Source of the DNA: Lotus japonicus
Taxonomy: Eukaryota > Streptophyta > Magnoliopsida > Fabales > Fabaceae
DNA length: 64,000 nucleotides
NCBI RefSeq assembly: GCF_012489685.1
Contig: NC_080044.1
Coordinates: forward strand, 26,516,369 to 26,580,368
Direction: 5' to 3'
The notes under the pieces were generated by a model, which searched no databases, had not been told where the DNA came from, and saw only the letters and a list, made by a program, of their open reading frames with translations. A program made the translations under genes and the position numbers. Positions within the stretch are counted from its first letter, which is position 1, and every line of letters begins with the position of its first letter. This document shows, in pieces, positions 47,668 to 59,493 of the stretch.

Positions 47668-50526
47668 CTAAGGTTTGTCAGATCGTCGCAGAAGTTCCAT
47701 CATCATGTGCTTCATCTCAATCAGCATGGATTCATGAATGTCAAGACGCTGTTCCATGATGTCGAGTCTGGATGAGCTTGTCTGAGTAGAACTGGAAGGA
47801 ACATTCTGAGCAGCTTGAGGATCTGGAATGGAAGCAGAAGCAGCAGGAGTAAACACAACTGGTGCAAGTGCTTGGCATCTAAGAGCTTCAGCCTCAGCTT
47901 CAAGTCGTTCTGCCTCAAGTCTTGCTTGTTCAGCTTGAGCTGCTGCTTGACGTGCAGCTTCTTCTGCTTGTTCTTTCTTTCTCTTGGCTTCTTCAATAGC
48001 TTCAAGAAGCTTATTTCTCTGTTCTAGTTCTTGAAGAGCCACCCTTCTAGCAAACCTTTGCTTGGCAGCCTCAATCCTCTGACTGCCCTCTGCATGCAGG
48101 AGCTGCATCATAATTGGAACTTGAGCCACTAGCCAGGTGCTCAGATTGTTCCACTCATCAGCCACACTTTCAGCGTTCTCACTGAGGTCAGTCTGACCGT
48201 GCACATTGCGGAGCCTCAAGGAGGCTTCATGATAGAAAATATTGATGCACTCAGAGAGAGATGTGGGTTGAAGGTGAGTATAGGGAATTATGGAGAGGTT
48301 GGTTTCAGGAGAGGCTGGGTGATTGCTGCTATGAGCTTCAGAGACACCTTGTGGAGAACCAATGTTAATCATGGGAGCATTGGGTTCAGAGGTTCCAAGG
48401 TGAGGGTCTGAAGTTTCAACCAGAGGATGGGGTGATCTAACCGAGGATTGGTTAGACACTGAATGTTCGGGTTCAGGTTCTGGTTGAATAGGCTCTTGTT
48501 GGTCAGGGACAGGGTGAGCTTGTTGAGCCAAAGGGTCTGCCTCTTGTAAAGGATTAGCCAAGATAGGTTCATCTAGGTCTACTAGACGTTCAGGTCTAGG
48601 GCCAGGATATCTCCTAGGGCTTGGACAGGTAAGGTAATACTCTTCCAAGGTAGACACCTTTTCTTTTCTAACCTCCATGAATTTTCTAATGGATTCAGAG
48701 TTATTGGAGGGAGAAGAATCAGCAACATTGGTTGGGAAGGATACAGGTGTAAAGGCTGTTGAAGAGTCTGTATCCGTGGTTCTGGCAGCAGGACGTTCTG
48801 ATGCTCTGGGAGCAGAGTGATCAGACATTCTGGGTTGTGGTTCTGTTTGGTTTGGCTCGGGTTGTTCATGGATGATTGGTTCAGAAAGTAATGGGTCGTA
48901 CGGAATGGTGAGGAGAGAGGTTGGTTCTTCTGACCGAGAGGGTTGATTCTGAAGCAAATGCCAGAGAGGTGCTTCAGTAGGAGAAGGTTGAAAGAAGGAA
49001 GATCTTGGGGAATGTGGTGGAGTGGTGGTTTGTGCGGCTGGCTGGGATTCAGGAATAGGAGTGAGGGGATTGGAGGAGTGTTTGAGCATAGCAGAAATAG
49101 GGAGTGCATCAAATAAATTCAAATCATCATCAGAAGCAAGTGCAGGCTTACTTGAATGTGCTGATGATCGAGTCACTCTGGCAGGAGGTTCAGTCCTTCT
49201 GACCACTTCAGCAGCTGGTTCCACCCGAGTAGGCTTCACCAAGATTCTGACCTTCTTCTTCTTCTTCTTTGGAGGACCATCCTCACTATCACTGTCATCA
49301 CCATCATCAGGCTTTCTCTTCGTCTTCTTGACCAGAGGGACATCAGATTCCTCTGAGGATTCTTCCAGAACCATCTTCCTCTGAGCTTTCTTCTTGGGAG
49401 GAGAAGGAAACTCTGGAGCTGGCGGCAGTCTGCTGAAGAATTCATCAAGATCAATTTCGAATCCTTGAGCCCTTAGGTCTTCAACATAGCATGTGATGGC
49501 GTCAGGATTGTCTGCTTGAGTCCACAGTGGGTAGTCATTCAGAGGCATCCTTCTGCTTCTGATCTCAGAAGATGTGTCTTCATGAGCAGGAGCAATCTTC
49601 TTCTGGACCAAACCCATCTTCTTCAGAGAGTTTGCAGTGAAGACATCACTGACAATTGTGCTCAAATCCTCTGTGCAACCAGCATTGATCAGATCTTGAA
49701 TGAGGCCACTCTCAATGAAGAGATCAGACAACAGTCTCCCAAAGGGGATATACTTGATTGCTGACTTGATGGAGGCAGTAGTCCTAGACTTCCGGATACA
49801 CTCCTTCAAGTAGGAGAACAGGAAGTAGGGAAGGCAGATCTTCCTCTTGTCTTGGATGAAGAACAACATCGCCTTCTGGTTGAAGTTGATGTAGTCTGGG
49901 GAACTGCCCTTCGGTCTCTGGTTTATGCAGTTGAGCAGGATCTTGTGCCAGATCCTGAGTTTGGGGTGAAGGTCCATCACCTTGTAACTCGTCTTGCCCG
50001 GTTTGTAAGTGGTGTACAGGGCCTGGTTGGTTTTGTCTTTGGTGCTGGGTTTCAGCTTCGACTCAGAGAATTGGAACCGATACCCATAAGCAGTGTCTGC
50101 ACCTAGCAGATTCACGAATGACTTCTCAGAGATGATGATCTTTCTTCCAAGAATGTGAGAGACCACCTGAGTATCATCGCAGTCTGCGTGCTTCCAGAAT
50201 TCCTTTACCAGTTTCTCATACACCGGTCCTCGAAGTCGGTTGAAGTAATTTCCCCAACCTTGAGCTTGGACTTCAGGACGTAGATCATACCCATTTGCAG
50301 CCAGGTTGTCGAGGTCGAATCTCCATTCTGCCAGGACTTGAAGTTCCTCAGGAGCAAATACGCAGTGAACGGCACAACCCCGTTCTGCAATTGGAACAAT
50401 CTGCTCTTGAGCTTGAACTTGTTCTTGTGCCGGGTTCTCAGAGCCCCTTTGACCCGTTGCTAGACCAACTACCATGTGAGGGAACTGAGGTGCATCTGCA
50501 GTAGATCTTCTGGTTTGTCTTACCAT
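47668..50526 (-). CDS. Third ORF of element C (Sirevirus envelope-like / plant transposon-domain protein)
   Basis: 952 codons downstream of pol in the same orientation. Residues about 60-320 form a globular part with phrases such as GWGNYFNRLRGPVYEKLV and HILGRKIIISEKSFVNLLG that resemble the domain called putative plant transposon protein, which is found in envelope-like ORFs of Sireviruses. Lysine clusters (PPKKKKKKVRIL, KKTKRKPDD) near 400-440 look like nuclear localisation signals. A long Pro/Ser/Glu-rich disordered middle follows. About residues 830-890 form an Ala/Glu/Arg coiled coil. I see no signal peptide or clear membrane segment, so a true envelope role is doubtful. The frame is intact. 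How it is expressed (splicing or internal start) is not shown. Confidence 0.8.
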   Translation of the reverse strand: MVRQTRRSTADAPQFPHMVVGLATGQRGSENPAQEQVQAQEQIVPIAERGCAVHCVFAPEELQVLAEWRFDLDNLAANGYDLRPEVQAQGWGNYFNRLRGPVYEKLVKEFWKHADCDDTQVVSHILGRKIIISEKSFVNLLGADTAYGYRFQFSESKLKPSTKDKTNQALYTTYKPGKTSYKVMDLHPKLRIWHKILLNCINQRPKGSSPDYINFNQKAMLFFIQDKRKICLPYFLFSYLKECIRKSRTTASIKSAIKYIPFGRLLSDLFIESGLIQDLINAGCTEDLSTIVSDVFTANSLKKMGLVQKKIAPAHEDTSSEIRSRRMPLNDYPLWTQADNPDAITCYVEDLRAQGFEIDLDEFFSRLPPAPEFPSPPKKKAQRKMVLEESSEESDVPLVKKTKRKPDDGDDSDSEDGPPKKKKKKVRILVKPTRVEPAAEVVRRTEPPARVTRSSAHSSKPALASDDDLNLFDALPISAMLKHSSNPLTPIPESQPAAQTTTPPHSPRSSFFQPSPTEAPLWHLLQNQPSRSEEPTSLLTIPYDPLLSEPIIHEQPEPNQTEPQPRMSDHSAPRASERPAARTTDTDSSTAFTPVSFPTNVADSSPSNNSESIRKFMEVRKEKVSTLEEYYLTCPSPRRYPGPRPERLVDLDEPILANPLQEADPLAQQAHPVPDQQEPIQPEPEPEHSVSNQSSVRSPHPLVETSDPHLGTSEPNAPMINIGSPQGVSEAHSSNHPASPETNLSIIPYTHLQPTSLSECINIFYHEASLRLRNVHGQTDLSENAESVADEWNNLSTWLVAQVPIMMQLLHAEGSQRIEAAKQRFARRVALQELEQRNKLLEAIEEAKRKKEQAEEAARQAAAQAEQARLEAERLEAEAEALRCQALAPVVFTPAASASIPDPQAAQNVPSSSTQTSSSRLDIMEQRLDIHESMLIEMKHMMMELLRRSDKP

Positions 50527-50968
50527 TTTGAAAAGGTTGAAGGTTTGAGGTAGAAGATGAAGGTAAAAAGATGAAGAGAGATCGAGAGAGAAATCGAGAA
50601 GAGCGGTTTTGAAAAGCAGAGAGAGCGAGAGTGAAAACCGGAAGTGAAAGAGAACGTGTGTGTATAGTGGGTTTTATCAAATAACCGTTGTTGATTCAAA
50701 AAGCACTTTAAGATCAACGGCTGAAAATTAAAGATAGATAGTAACAGTAAAATACACAAATCACACACAGGAGATAAGCATATCTACACGCAATCATAAC
50801 AGACTGTCACACGGGCACAAGGAACTATGCATCAGAAATTCTGACACACGTGTTGTTGTCTCAGCTTCAGAGTCAGTACCAGTGGGCACACACACTCTGA
50901 TTGAGTTACCTTCTGGACTAGACATCTTCTGATCAAGAAGTATCATAGTCAGAGGTTCTGATCCATCT
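50527..50968 (-). other. Spacer between pol and third ORF of C
   Basis: 442 bp with no supported gene. It holds purine-rich GAGAG tracts near 50575-50650 (plus strand) that would lie in the leader of the third ORF. Confidence 0.5.
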
Positions 50969-53900
50969 TCACTCTGGACAAAAGTCCATGTTTAGATTTT
51001 TCAGAATAAAATTAAATCTATCCTCTGCTAAGGGCTTTGTAAAGATATCTGCCCATTGATGGTCAGTATCAACAAACTTCAGAAGAAGTACGCCCTTCTG
51101 TACATAATCTCTAATAAAGTGATACTTTACCTCAATGTGCTTTGCCCTTGAATGTAGGATAGGATTCTTACTCAATGAGATTGCAGCAGTGTTATCACAA
51201 TAGATTGGGATATTGCTCTCAAGGATCTGATAATCCTCCAGCTGATGTTTCATCCAGAGCATCTGAGTGCTGCATATTGCTGCTGAGATATATTCTGCTT
51301 CTGCAGTTGATAGTGCAATGGTTGATTGCCTCTTGCTTGCCCATGAGACTAGATTGCTTCCCAGAAATTGACAATTTCCAGAAGTACTTTTTCTCTCTGT
51401 TCTATCTCCAGCATAATCAGCATCACAATAACCTGAAAGCTTATACTCTGATGTTTTCTTATACATCAAGCCAAGGTTAGTGGTGCCTTTCAGATACCTT
51501 AGGATCCTCTTAACAGCAGTTAAGTGGGTTTCCCTTGGATCTGATTGGAAACGAGCACATAAGTGAACACTAAATAATATGTCTGGCCTAGATGCAGTTA
51601 AGTATAGAAGTGAACCTATCATGCCACGATAGAGCTTCTGACATACTTTACCACTTATATCTTCTTTCTCCAGAATGCATGTTGGATGCATTGGAGTCTT
51701 GGCCACTGTAGATTCCAGCATATTGAACTTCTTCAGAAGTTCTTTAGTGTACTTGCTCTGATGGATATATGTTCCTTCTGGTGTTTGATCAACTTGTATT
51801 CCCAGAAAGTACTTTAATTCTCCCATCATGCTCATCTCAAATTCAGCCTGCATCATCTCAGAAAATTCTTTGCATAGAGATTGATTAGCAGAACCAAATA
51901 TAATATCATCAACATAAATTTGCACAATTAAGATATCATCTTTATAAGTCTTGCAAAAAAGAGTTGTATCTACTTTACCCCTTACAAACTCATTCTCCAG
52001 AAGGAATGAGCTAAGTCTCTCATACCATGCTCTGGGAGCTTGCTTCAGACCGTAGAGTGATTTCTTCAATTTGAACACATGGTCTGGTTTCTTTTCATCT
52101 TCAAAACCTGGGGGTTGATGAACATAGACTTCCTCTGAGATATAACCATTTAGGAAGGCACTCTTTACGTCCATCTGATGTAGAACTATGTTGTGATTTA
52201 CTGAGAAAGAGATCAACAGTCTGATTGCTTCCAGTCTTGCTACTGGAGGAAATGTTTCAGTGTAGTCTATTCCTTCCTGCTGGCTGTAGCCTTGAGCAAC
52301 TAGCCTTGCCTTATTTCTGACTACATCTCCTTTCTCATTCAGCTTGTTTCTGAATACCCATTTCGTTCCAATAACATGGACACTCTCAGGCTTCTTCACT
52401 AAGCTCCAAACATCGTTCTTGGAAAATTGATTCAATTCTTCTTCCATGGCCAGAATCCAATCCTTGTCCTGAAGAGCTTCATCTATGGACTTGGGTTCAA
52501 TTAAGGACACCAATCCTTTCAGACTCAGCAAGGTCTCTTCAGAGGGTCTGAAGGCAGATCTGGTTCTGACTGGTTCGTCTTTGTTACCCAGAATCAATTC
52601 CTTAGGGTGAGCTGCAGTGATTCTGCTCTTCTTCAGAGTTTGTGAGTTAGAGGGACCAGCTTCTTCCTCTGGTTCATCTTCCTCTGGCTCAACTTCCTCT
52701 GGAGCTTTGCCTTTGTCAGAAACATTAATGCTTAAATCTGCAAACTTTTCAACTAGCTTTGACTGGTCAGAGTCAAGCTTATCATCAAATCTAACATGAA
52801 TAGATTCTTCAATAGTCTTAGCATCAGTATTATAAAATCTAAAACCTTTAGATCTATCAGAATAACCAAGTAATAGACACTTAGAAGACTTAGCATCAAA
52901 TTTATGCAATCTATCCTTAGTATTGAGAACATAACAAACACAGCCAAAAGGATGAAAATAAGAAATGTTGGGTTTTATGTTCTTCCACAATTCATAAGGA
53001 GTCTTATTCAGAATTGGTCTCACAGAGATTCTGTTCTGAATGTAACATGCTGTATTTACTGCCTCTGCCCAAAAATGCTTAGCCATGCCAGTTTCTTGGA
53101 GCATGGTTCTAGCCATCTCCTGAAGAGTTATGTTCTTCCTCTCAACAACACCATTTTGTTGAGGAGTTCTGGGACAAGAGAAATCATGTGCAATTCCATA
53201 GGAATCAAACAGACTCTCAAACTTGTCATTCTCAAACTCTCCACCATGGTCACTTCTGACACGCACAATCCTACAAGCCTTCTCGTTTTGCACTTGAGCA
53301 ATGAAGGTAGAGAACACAGCATGAGACTCATCCTTGCGGGTTAGAAACTTTACCCATGTCCAGCGGCTATAGTCATCAACGATAACCATCCCATATCTCT
53401 TGCCACCTATAGACTCAGTTTTCACTGGTCCAAAAAGGTCGATATGCAGAAGTTCCAACGGCCTTGAGGTTGAGACAACATTCTTTGCCTTGAAAGGGAC
53501 TTTTGTGAATTTGCCTTTCTGACATGCTTCACAAAGAGCGTCTGAAGCGAACTTCAGATTAGGTAAGCCCCTGACAAGGTTTAGCTTGCTCAGCTGAGAA
53601 ATCTTTCTCATACTGGCATGCCCTAACCGTCTATGCCATACCCACTGCTCTTCATTAACAGACAGAAGGCACTTCACATTCTGAGCCTCCAACTCAGATA
53701 ATCTGATCTTATAGATGTTGTTCTTCCTCTTGCTGTTAAATAGAACAGAGCCATCGATCTGACTTACAGCCCGGCAGGACTTTTGATTGAATATAACATC
53801 ATAACCCTTGTCAGCTAATTGACTTATAGACAATAAGTTATGTGTTAAGCCGTCTACCAATAAAACATTATCAATGCATGGGCTACTATCTACACAAATA

Positions 53901-54073
53901 GTACCAGTACCAACAATTTTACCCTTTTCATTTCCTCCGAAGCCAACTTCGCCTCCAGGCTTAAGTTTCAGCTCTCGGAACATACGCTTTTCTCCCGTCA
54001 TGTGACGCGAGCATCCACTGTCCAGATACCATGATTGGTGTTTCAGTGGAGCTATCAAGGATATCTGCAACAT
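50969..54073 (-). CDS. pol: Pol polyprotein of element C (copia order)
   Basis: 1034 codons in copia order: protease ([11 protein letters not shown], catalytic Asp18), pre-integrase zinc region (H..H..C..C, about 140-190), integrase core with Asp212, Asp275 and Glu311, reverse transcriptase with YVDD at 720-723, and RNase H ending near 1000 (YCDADYAGD, then ALSTAEAEY). All catalytic residues looked for are present and the frame is open, so this is a plausible source of enzyme activity for relatives such as F. It overlaps the end of gag by about 113 bp in a different frame, so a frameshift or other recoding would be needed to make Gag-Pol; the true protein may begin upstream of the Met chosen here. 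Confidence 0.93.
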   Translation of the reverse strand: MLQISLIAPLKHQSWYLDSGCSRHMTGEKRMFRELKLKPGGEVGFGGNEKGKIVGTGTICVDSSPCIDNVLLVDGLTHNLLSISQLADKGYDVIFNQKSCRAVSQIDGSVLFNSKRKNNIYKIRLSELEAQNVKCLLSVNEEQWVWHRRLGHASMRKISQLSKLNLVRGLPNLKFASDALCEACQKGKFTKVPFKAKNVVSTSRPLELLHIDLFGPVKTESIGGKRYGMVIVDDYSRWTWVKFLTRKDESHAVFSTFIAQVQNEKACRIVRVRSDHGGEFENDKFESLFDSYGIAHDFSCPRTPQQNGVVERKNITLQEMARTMLQETGMAKHFWAEAVNTACYIQNRISVRPILNKTPYELWKNIKPNISYFHPFGCVCYVLNTKDRLHKFDAKSSKCLLLGYSDRSKGFRFYNTDAKTIEESIHVRFDDKLDSDQSKLVEKFADLSINVSDKGKAPEEVEPEEDEPEEEAGPSNSQTLKKSRITAAHPKELILGNKDEPVRTRSAFRPSEETLLSLKGLVSLIEPKSIDEALQDKDWILAMEEELNQFSKNDVWSLVKKPESVHVIGTKWVFRNKLNEKGDVVRNKARLVAQGYSQQEGIDYTETFPPVARLEAIRLLISFSVNHNIVLHQMDVKSAFLNGYISEEVYVHQPPGFEDEKKPDHVFKLKKSLYGLKQAPRAWYERLSSFLLENEFVRGKVDTTLFCKTYKDDILIVQIYVDDIIFGSANQSLCKEFSEMMQAEFEMSMMGELKYFLGIQVDQTPEGTYIHQSKYTKELLKKFNMLESTVAKTPMHPTCILEKEDISGKVCQKLYRGMIGSLLYLTASRPDILFSVHLCARFQSDPRETHLTAVKRILRYLKGTTNLGLMYKKTSEYKLSGYCDADYAGDRTERKSTSGNCQFLGSNLVSWASKRQSTIALSTAEAEYISAAICSTQMLWMKHQLEDYQILESNIPIYCDNTAAISLSKNPILHSRAKHIEVKYHFIRDYVQKGVLLLKFVDTDHQWADIFTKPLAEDRFNFILKNLNMDFCPE

Positions 54074-55869
54074 AGATAATCTTGTCCTTAGGTACCCACT
54101 TTCTGGGTCCTCTTTTGTTAGTTACCCCAGAGGTTCTGATCACCTTGGGTGTCTCAACATAATATTTTAAAGGAATATTTGCATGATATTTAGTCATAGA
54201 GAAAGATCCCTTTTTAAGAGGATGTTTAGCAACTTTAGCAGGTACAGGATCAGGCAATATGGTACCAGAGGGAACAAAGCATTCATACAAGGATTTAGCT
54301 TTAGACACAGAAGGCTCATTTCTAATTGGTTTAGAATAGCCAATGCCATGCATTCCATTTCTGCTTACGCCATAGATCATTGAAGCCATTAAGCTTCTAT
54401 CCACGCTTTTAGCTAGGAATCTTTGAAAAGACTTTTCATATTTAGATTCATTTCTACAATCAGAGGCATCACAGGCAACAATTTCTTCTAACTTAGCAAT
54501 CTGGTTCTTAAGCACAGAGTTAGAATTTACCAAAGCATGATTTTCATTTTTCAAATCAGAAATAATTTTCTCATGTTCAGAAGGAGTCTTGGAGACAGCA
54601 GATAAGTTCTTTTTCAACTTTTTATGCTTAGACAATAAAGAGTTATACTTATCCATGATATCAGACAAAGCATGTTTCAGTTCAGAGGTAGAGAAAGAAG
54701 CAAATACCTCATTTTCATCGTCTGAGTTAGGATCTCCTTCTGATTCTGAGTCAGAGTCAACAGCTTCCTTTGACTCTGCTCCTTTGTCTTTGACAATGGC
54801 CATGAGTCCTTGGACTTCACCATCAGAGTCAACATCCTCTGACTCTGATTCATCAAATGTCACCATCAGACTCTTCTTGGTCTTGAAGTGCTTCTTTGGC
54901 TTCTTGTCTTTCTTCAACTTTGGACAATCACTTTTGTAGTGCCCAGATTCTTTGCACTCAAAACATGTGACTTCCTTAATTGAAGACTTCTTCTGGCCTG
55001 AGGACTCATTCTTTCCTTTTGCCTTTCCAGAGCCTTTGAACTTGCTCTGCCTGTGCTTCCAGATGCGGTTGAGTCTCTTGGAGATCAGAGTCAGCTCATC
55101 TTCATCAGAATCTTCTGATGCTTCTTCAGATTCTTCTTCTTCAGCTTGAAGAGCCTTTGACTTCTCAACCTTAGCCTTTTCAGATTTGGATTTCAAGGCT
55201 ATGGATTTTTTCCTCAGATCTTGCATCTCTGAGCGCTTCAGCTCATGGCATTTCAAAATGCTGATGAGTTCTTCTAAACTCATTCTCAACGTCTCTTGTG
55301 AGCTCTATTGAAGTCACCAAAGGCATCCAACTTTCAGGAAGACACCTGATGACCCTTATGACATGATCTTTTGTTGTGTAGCTCTTGTTGAGAGGTCGTA
55401 TACCAGCTACAAGCAATTGAAATCTGGAGAACATTTCTTCAATGGATTCATTTGGCTCCATGATGAAGGATTCATACTTTTGGATCAAAGACAATGCCTT
55501 TGATTCTTTGACTTTCTTGTTTCCTTCATGAGACATCTTCAGAGATTCAAAAATGCCTTTAGCAAACTCACGATCTGTAATCTTCTGGTACTCTTCATAG
55601 GAAATAGCACTTAGAAGAATTGCTCTTGCTTTGTGATGTTGTGAGTACAACTTCTTTTGATCTGCAGTCATCTCTGACCTTGGGATCTTCTTGCCATCTG
55701 CATCAACTGGACGCTCGTAGCCATCCACAATAATATCCCAGAGATCTGCATCGAAACCCAGAAAGAAACTTTCCAGTCTATCTTTCCAATATTCGAACCT
55801 TTGACCGTCGAACATAGGAGGCTTTGCATTGTAACCATCTCTTTGAGTTTCACTGTTGGTGGCAGCCAT
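53961..55869 (-). pseudogene. gag: Gag of element C, frameshifted
   Basis: The N-terminal frame (55869-55243, 208 codons) has the copia gag domain (FDGQRFEYWKDR) up to LTRDVEN. It is then out of register with the second frame (55289-53961), which continues with SLEELISILKCHELKR, a Lys/Glu-rich part, a CCHC zinc knuckle CFECKESGHYKSDC (54924-54965) and an acidic and coiled C-terminus. Against element F, which reads GAG CAG ATG at this point, C has lost two bases (near 55283). This shift breaks an otherwise intact gene of about 640 codons. The C-terminal end overlaps the protease start in another frame. Confidence 0.85.
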
Positions 55870-55927
55870 TGTTTTTCACACCAGCCCGGATCACTGAACA
55901 CTGTTAGGTGTGGTAATCAGAACTTGC

Positions 55928-55939
55928 GCTCTGATACCA
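55928..55939 (-). promoter_or_regulatory. Primer-binding site of C (tRNA-iMet type)
   Basis: Minus-strand TGGTATCAGAGC two bases from the LTR, as in element F. Confidence 0.93.
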
Positions 55940-55941
55940 AT

Positions 55942-57117
55942 TGAAGGTATGAAAAACGGTAGAAAGGGGGGTTTGAATAACGTTTTCAGTACAAAACTTC
56001 CACCTTAAAGATTTTGACAAATCTTTCGAGAACTTAAGTGCTAAAGATAAGAGATAGAGAAGCACACAAGGATTTTATCCTGGTTCACTTGATAAATCAC
56101 TCAAGCTACTCCAGTCCACCCGTTAAGGTGATTTCTTCCTTCTTAGAATGAAGGCAATCCACTAATCAGGTAAGAGTTACAACTGCACTTGAAACCTACA
56201 AGTGACTAACAATTACACTGACTTAGCTCACACTAAGATTCACTCTCTTAGTCTTCTCTAGGATCCGATCAACCTTGATCTCCTAAAGGAACTAAACAAA
56301 CTGTTTATCAAAGAATTGTTTACAAGAGATTTGCTTCTAAAAAGCTAATAGTAAACTCAATGAATTTCAGATGAAAGAAAGCTTAGAATATTTTTAATAT
56401 GTCTTGCGCGTATGTATTGCTTCTCCGCCGCTTCTTTCAATCTTCAGCCTCTATATATACTCCAAGGATTAGGGTTGAGCGTTGCATGGGAAATGCTACC
56501 GTTGGAGGGCAGTTCTGGAAAATCCAGCTTCTGCTGTGGCTGAGAACGTTAGGTAGGTCGTCAGGAAGGTACACTTGCTTTTGTACTTGGATAGCGACTT
56601 GACCTTTTAACCTAGGAGACTTCTGATCAGGGGAATACTTCATATTGGAACTTGTGAAGCCGGTTGATCAGAGTCAGAGGGAAAGCACAGATCCTCTGAC
56701 CATTGTATCTTCTGATTCTGAACTCAGAGGGAAGAACATGGCCTTCAGAGTTTCTTGCTTCTGGACTTCAAAGTCTTCTACACCATCAGAACATCTGAAC
56801 CTTCAGTGTTTCTTGGTTATCAGAACTTCTGGATATTCAGAGCTTCTAGCGACTGAGTCCACATCAGAGTTTGTATAGCTTCAGAACTTCTGAAGCTTTT
56901 CCACTGTTCATACTGAACATGGTGAATGCGAAAGCGTTGCTTGGGTTACCCTTTATACACAGTGCTTCTGATTTGTGTGAGATTGAGTTGAGGTCAGAGC
57001 CTGTAAATAGCACACTCAGAAAAACACGTTAGAGTACCACAATTGTTCATATCAAAAGGTTAACTTGTAATCATCAAAACATAGAGTTGTACTACTAGAT
57101 CAAAACTTGATCTTACA
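55942..57117 (-). repeat. 5' LTR of element C
   Basis: 1176 bp, almost identical to the left LTR. The minus-strand TATA-like box TATATATAG lies near 56451-56459. Confidence 0.93.
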
Positions 57118-57221
57118 TCTTAAACCTCGGGTACTTCTATAGCTAAAATACGAGCTACGTTCAAATAAGGTATTAGTAGGCGTAATAACTATAAGGTCAA
57201 AGCTTAGACAATATAAATAAG

Positions 57222-57719
57222 TTAGGTGTGTTTGCACACGCTACGAGAGTAATGGAATATATTATACTGAAATGAGAAAGGAATGGTTAGAATGTTACCA
57301 TCGTCCTTGCGCTCTCCTCTGACAAACCCCTCAGCTCTCTCACCGTCCATGGTGTAAACTCTTGCTTTAGCAGCAGAACGCTTACCACAAGCAGTGTTGA
57401 CAGTTGGTTCAGCCTTGGGTGCTCTGCACCGACCGGCAGTATGCCCCATTTTGTTACAATTATAGCATTTGGGCCTCGCGTCGGGACAAGCATTGGCATA
57501 GTGCCCTGGCATCCCACATCTGAAACAGGTCACTTGTTTCCTTGCCCCTCTATCTGTGGCGGAAAACTTGTCCTTCATCTTGTTATCAGACGGTCCCGCC
57601 TGGAACGTCCTACAGTTCACGACCAAATGTCCACGTTGTCTGCACTTCCAGCATTTTGTTCCAGCCACCGAGCACTGAAAGGCGTAGTGTCCAAGCTTTC
57701 CACAACGGTAGCATGACAC
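57222..57719 (-). pseudogene. gag: Gag C-terminal part of element B with four zinc knuckles
   Basis: About 165 codons with four CX2CX4HX4C knuckles: CYRCGKLGHYAFQC, CWKCRQRGHLVVNC, CFRCGMPGHYANAC and CYNCNKMGHTAGRC. Next comes RVYTMDGE, the gag-pol junction motif seen as RVFTLTG in family A. The capsid part that should precede it is missing: upstream there is only a short N-terminal piece in another frame (57990-57781), linked through VEGRDPIPGSRK. Pol is cut off by decay and by the insertion of element C at 57117. Multiple knuckles occur in some chromovirus Gag proteins. Confidence 0.75.
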
Positions 57720-57780
57720 AGCCTCCTGGCCAATGGTTGCGGTCGTCGACTTACGTGATCCCGGAATAGGGTCTCTTCCC

Positions 57781-57990
57781 TCAACCTGACCTCACTGGCC
57801 CTCCAGTTCTAGCTCGGTCCAACCTGCTTTGCTGGTGCTTGGACGCCTCGATTAGCGGTTGAGGTTGCTCACGTGCCGCCTCCTCAGCGCGTCTGTAAGC
57901 GTCCTCAGCAGCCTGATTCATCATTGCCTCAATCATGGTAGCTATTGCCATCGCCATTCGATCAGGGCTTACCATCCTACGCTTAGTCAA
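57781..57990 (-). pseudogene. Gag N-terminal fragment of element B
   Basis: 69 codons, Met- and Ala-rich with a helical AEDAYRRAEEAAREQ segment, starting about 200 bp inside the PBS. It ends at a stop about 60 bp before the zinc-knuckle part, in a different frame. The expected capsid domain between the two is gone. Confidence 0.5.
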
Positions 57991-58173
57991 ACAAACAGTT
58001 AGTACTCATCATAAGATAGCATTTCCATAACTATACAATATGATTAAGCAATAACTTCAATCAATTTTTTAAGCGAAAAATCGCTTGCAGACAATCAATT
58101 TTCACTCTTTGCAGAGTCACACAACCTAGCACAGAAGACCTATTCCCCAACAACTCCCGAAAGACACGACCGT

Positions 58174-58185
58174 GCTCTGATACCA
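58174..58185 (-). promoter_or_regulatory. Primer-binding site of B (tRNA-iMet type)
   Basis: Minus-strand TGGTATCAGAGC, three bases from the right LTR at 58189. It fixes B's orientation. Confidence 0.92.
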
Positions 58186-59493
58186 CAATGTAACACCCCG
58201 ATTTCGGTGGCGTCACTTTAGTAACCAAAATAAACTTAATGCGGAAAAACGTGAATATTTTTTTTTGATAATAACTAAGACAAGACTGAATTAAATAAAA
58301 CCCAACACTAACCATAATCAGAACTAATATACAATATATAAACAGCCCCCGCTGTAGTAATAACCTCGTCACGAGTAAACCTCCAGTGACGGAAAGAAAA
58401 GTGTAACGCCCGAAGGCAATATGTACAGACTGTAAATAAAGGTGAAGTGTCCGCAACACCATCCCTCAAAACTGAGAATCAGCTGGCCCATCGGCCTGAA
58501 GCAAGACCTCCTAAGTCCAACCAACTCTCTGTGATTCCTGTAAAGAAACCACACAAAAAGCTATAGGTGGGAAGCTACCCTGTCCCAAAAGAAACAAATG
58601 ATGTTCAGAGCTAAGACTCTACTCCTACACTAATCCCATCTTGAGGAGCTCACACCAGCACTAAAACCTACATGCTAGCATGATCGTCGTCCGAATTCGA
58701 AATCCAGAACGACCTAGTCTATGTACACCATCCGTCCTCCTCTCGCTACCGCGACGCGCTCCTGTTCCAGCATCCCAACCTAGTTCCCCCCGAAGGGTGA
58801 ACCATCACGAACTAGCCCGCCAAAGACATCTGACAATGGGCGTTTGTCCGCCAAAACACACACAGAAGACGCGAGGGTCAACTCCAACGAATTATGTAAA
58901 TAATAGCACCAATAGGTACAAATAATAGTTAGCCACTTAGGCTTATAACTAGAGATATCATTCCTAGGGTTGCATGTTCCACAAAATCGTAACGACAATA
59001 ATAACAATTAGCATGTTCCAAGTAAGTTTATCAAATAGCAACCACACTCATCAACTAAGTCAGTATGCATGTTGCGTGATATGTATGCAGGTTAACCCAG
59101 TCAACCAATATGCAATCCGGAACGGATGGACATCATCGGATCAGCCCTTCACCAGCCACGGTGGTGCCATTTCGGCCCGTGATGTCTCTTACTCCCACAG
59201 GGGTAGTCAGATCAGCAGTAAACCCGTAGGTCTGCCATTTCGGTCTGCTACAAGAGACGTCTACAAACGCTCTTTCACGGCATTCCGGGTCTTATGACCA
59301 TTTTGGAAACCGACGAGGTCCAGAGTACGTCCTGTGTTAATACCTCATTAATGTTGCATGTATGCAAAATGATTAGTCAAACAACGTCTCCGACCTCACT
59401 CGACACGTCGCCACGTGTTCTAGGGAAGTTAAAGTCTCTAAAAGCTTACCCTAAGGTAAAGTCGATTCTGCGACCAAAAGACACACTTCATAA

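Larger units (their letters stand above)
45108..57117 (-). mobile_element. Element C: near-complete Sirevirus-type copia element
   Basis: LTRs at 45108-46287 and 55942-57117 begin TGAAGGTATG and end GATCTTACA. Target duplication TCTTA is at 45103-45107 and 57118-57122. Sense order on the minus strand: PBS (tRNA-iMet), gag (frameshifted), pol, a long third ORF, an antisense small gene, polypurine tracts and the 3' LTR. A long third ORF after pol and repeated polypurine tracts are marks of Sireviruses. The LTRs differ by one substitution (45763 A, 56595 G) and by a G-run length (10 against 6), so the insertion is very recent. Confidence 0.93.

Noticed and set aside
49022..49384. 120-codon plus-strand frame opposite the third ORF of C
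   Set aside because: It is a shadow of the long minus-strand gene, produced by its Ser/Pro/Glu-rich codons; no TATA box or start context supports it.
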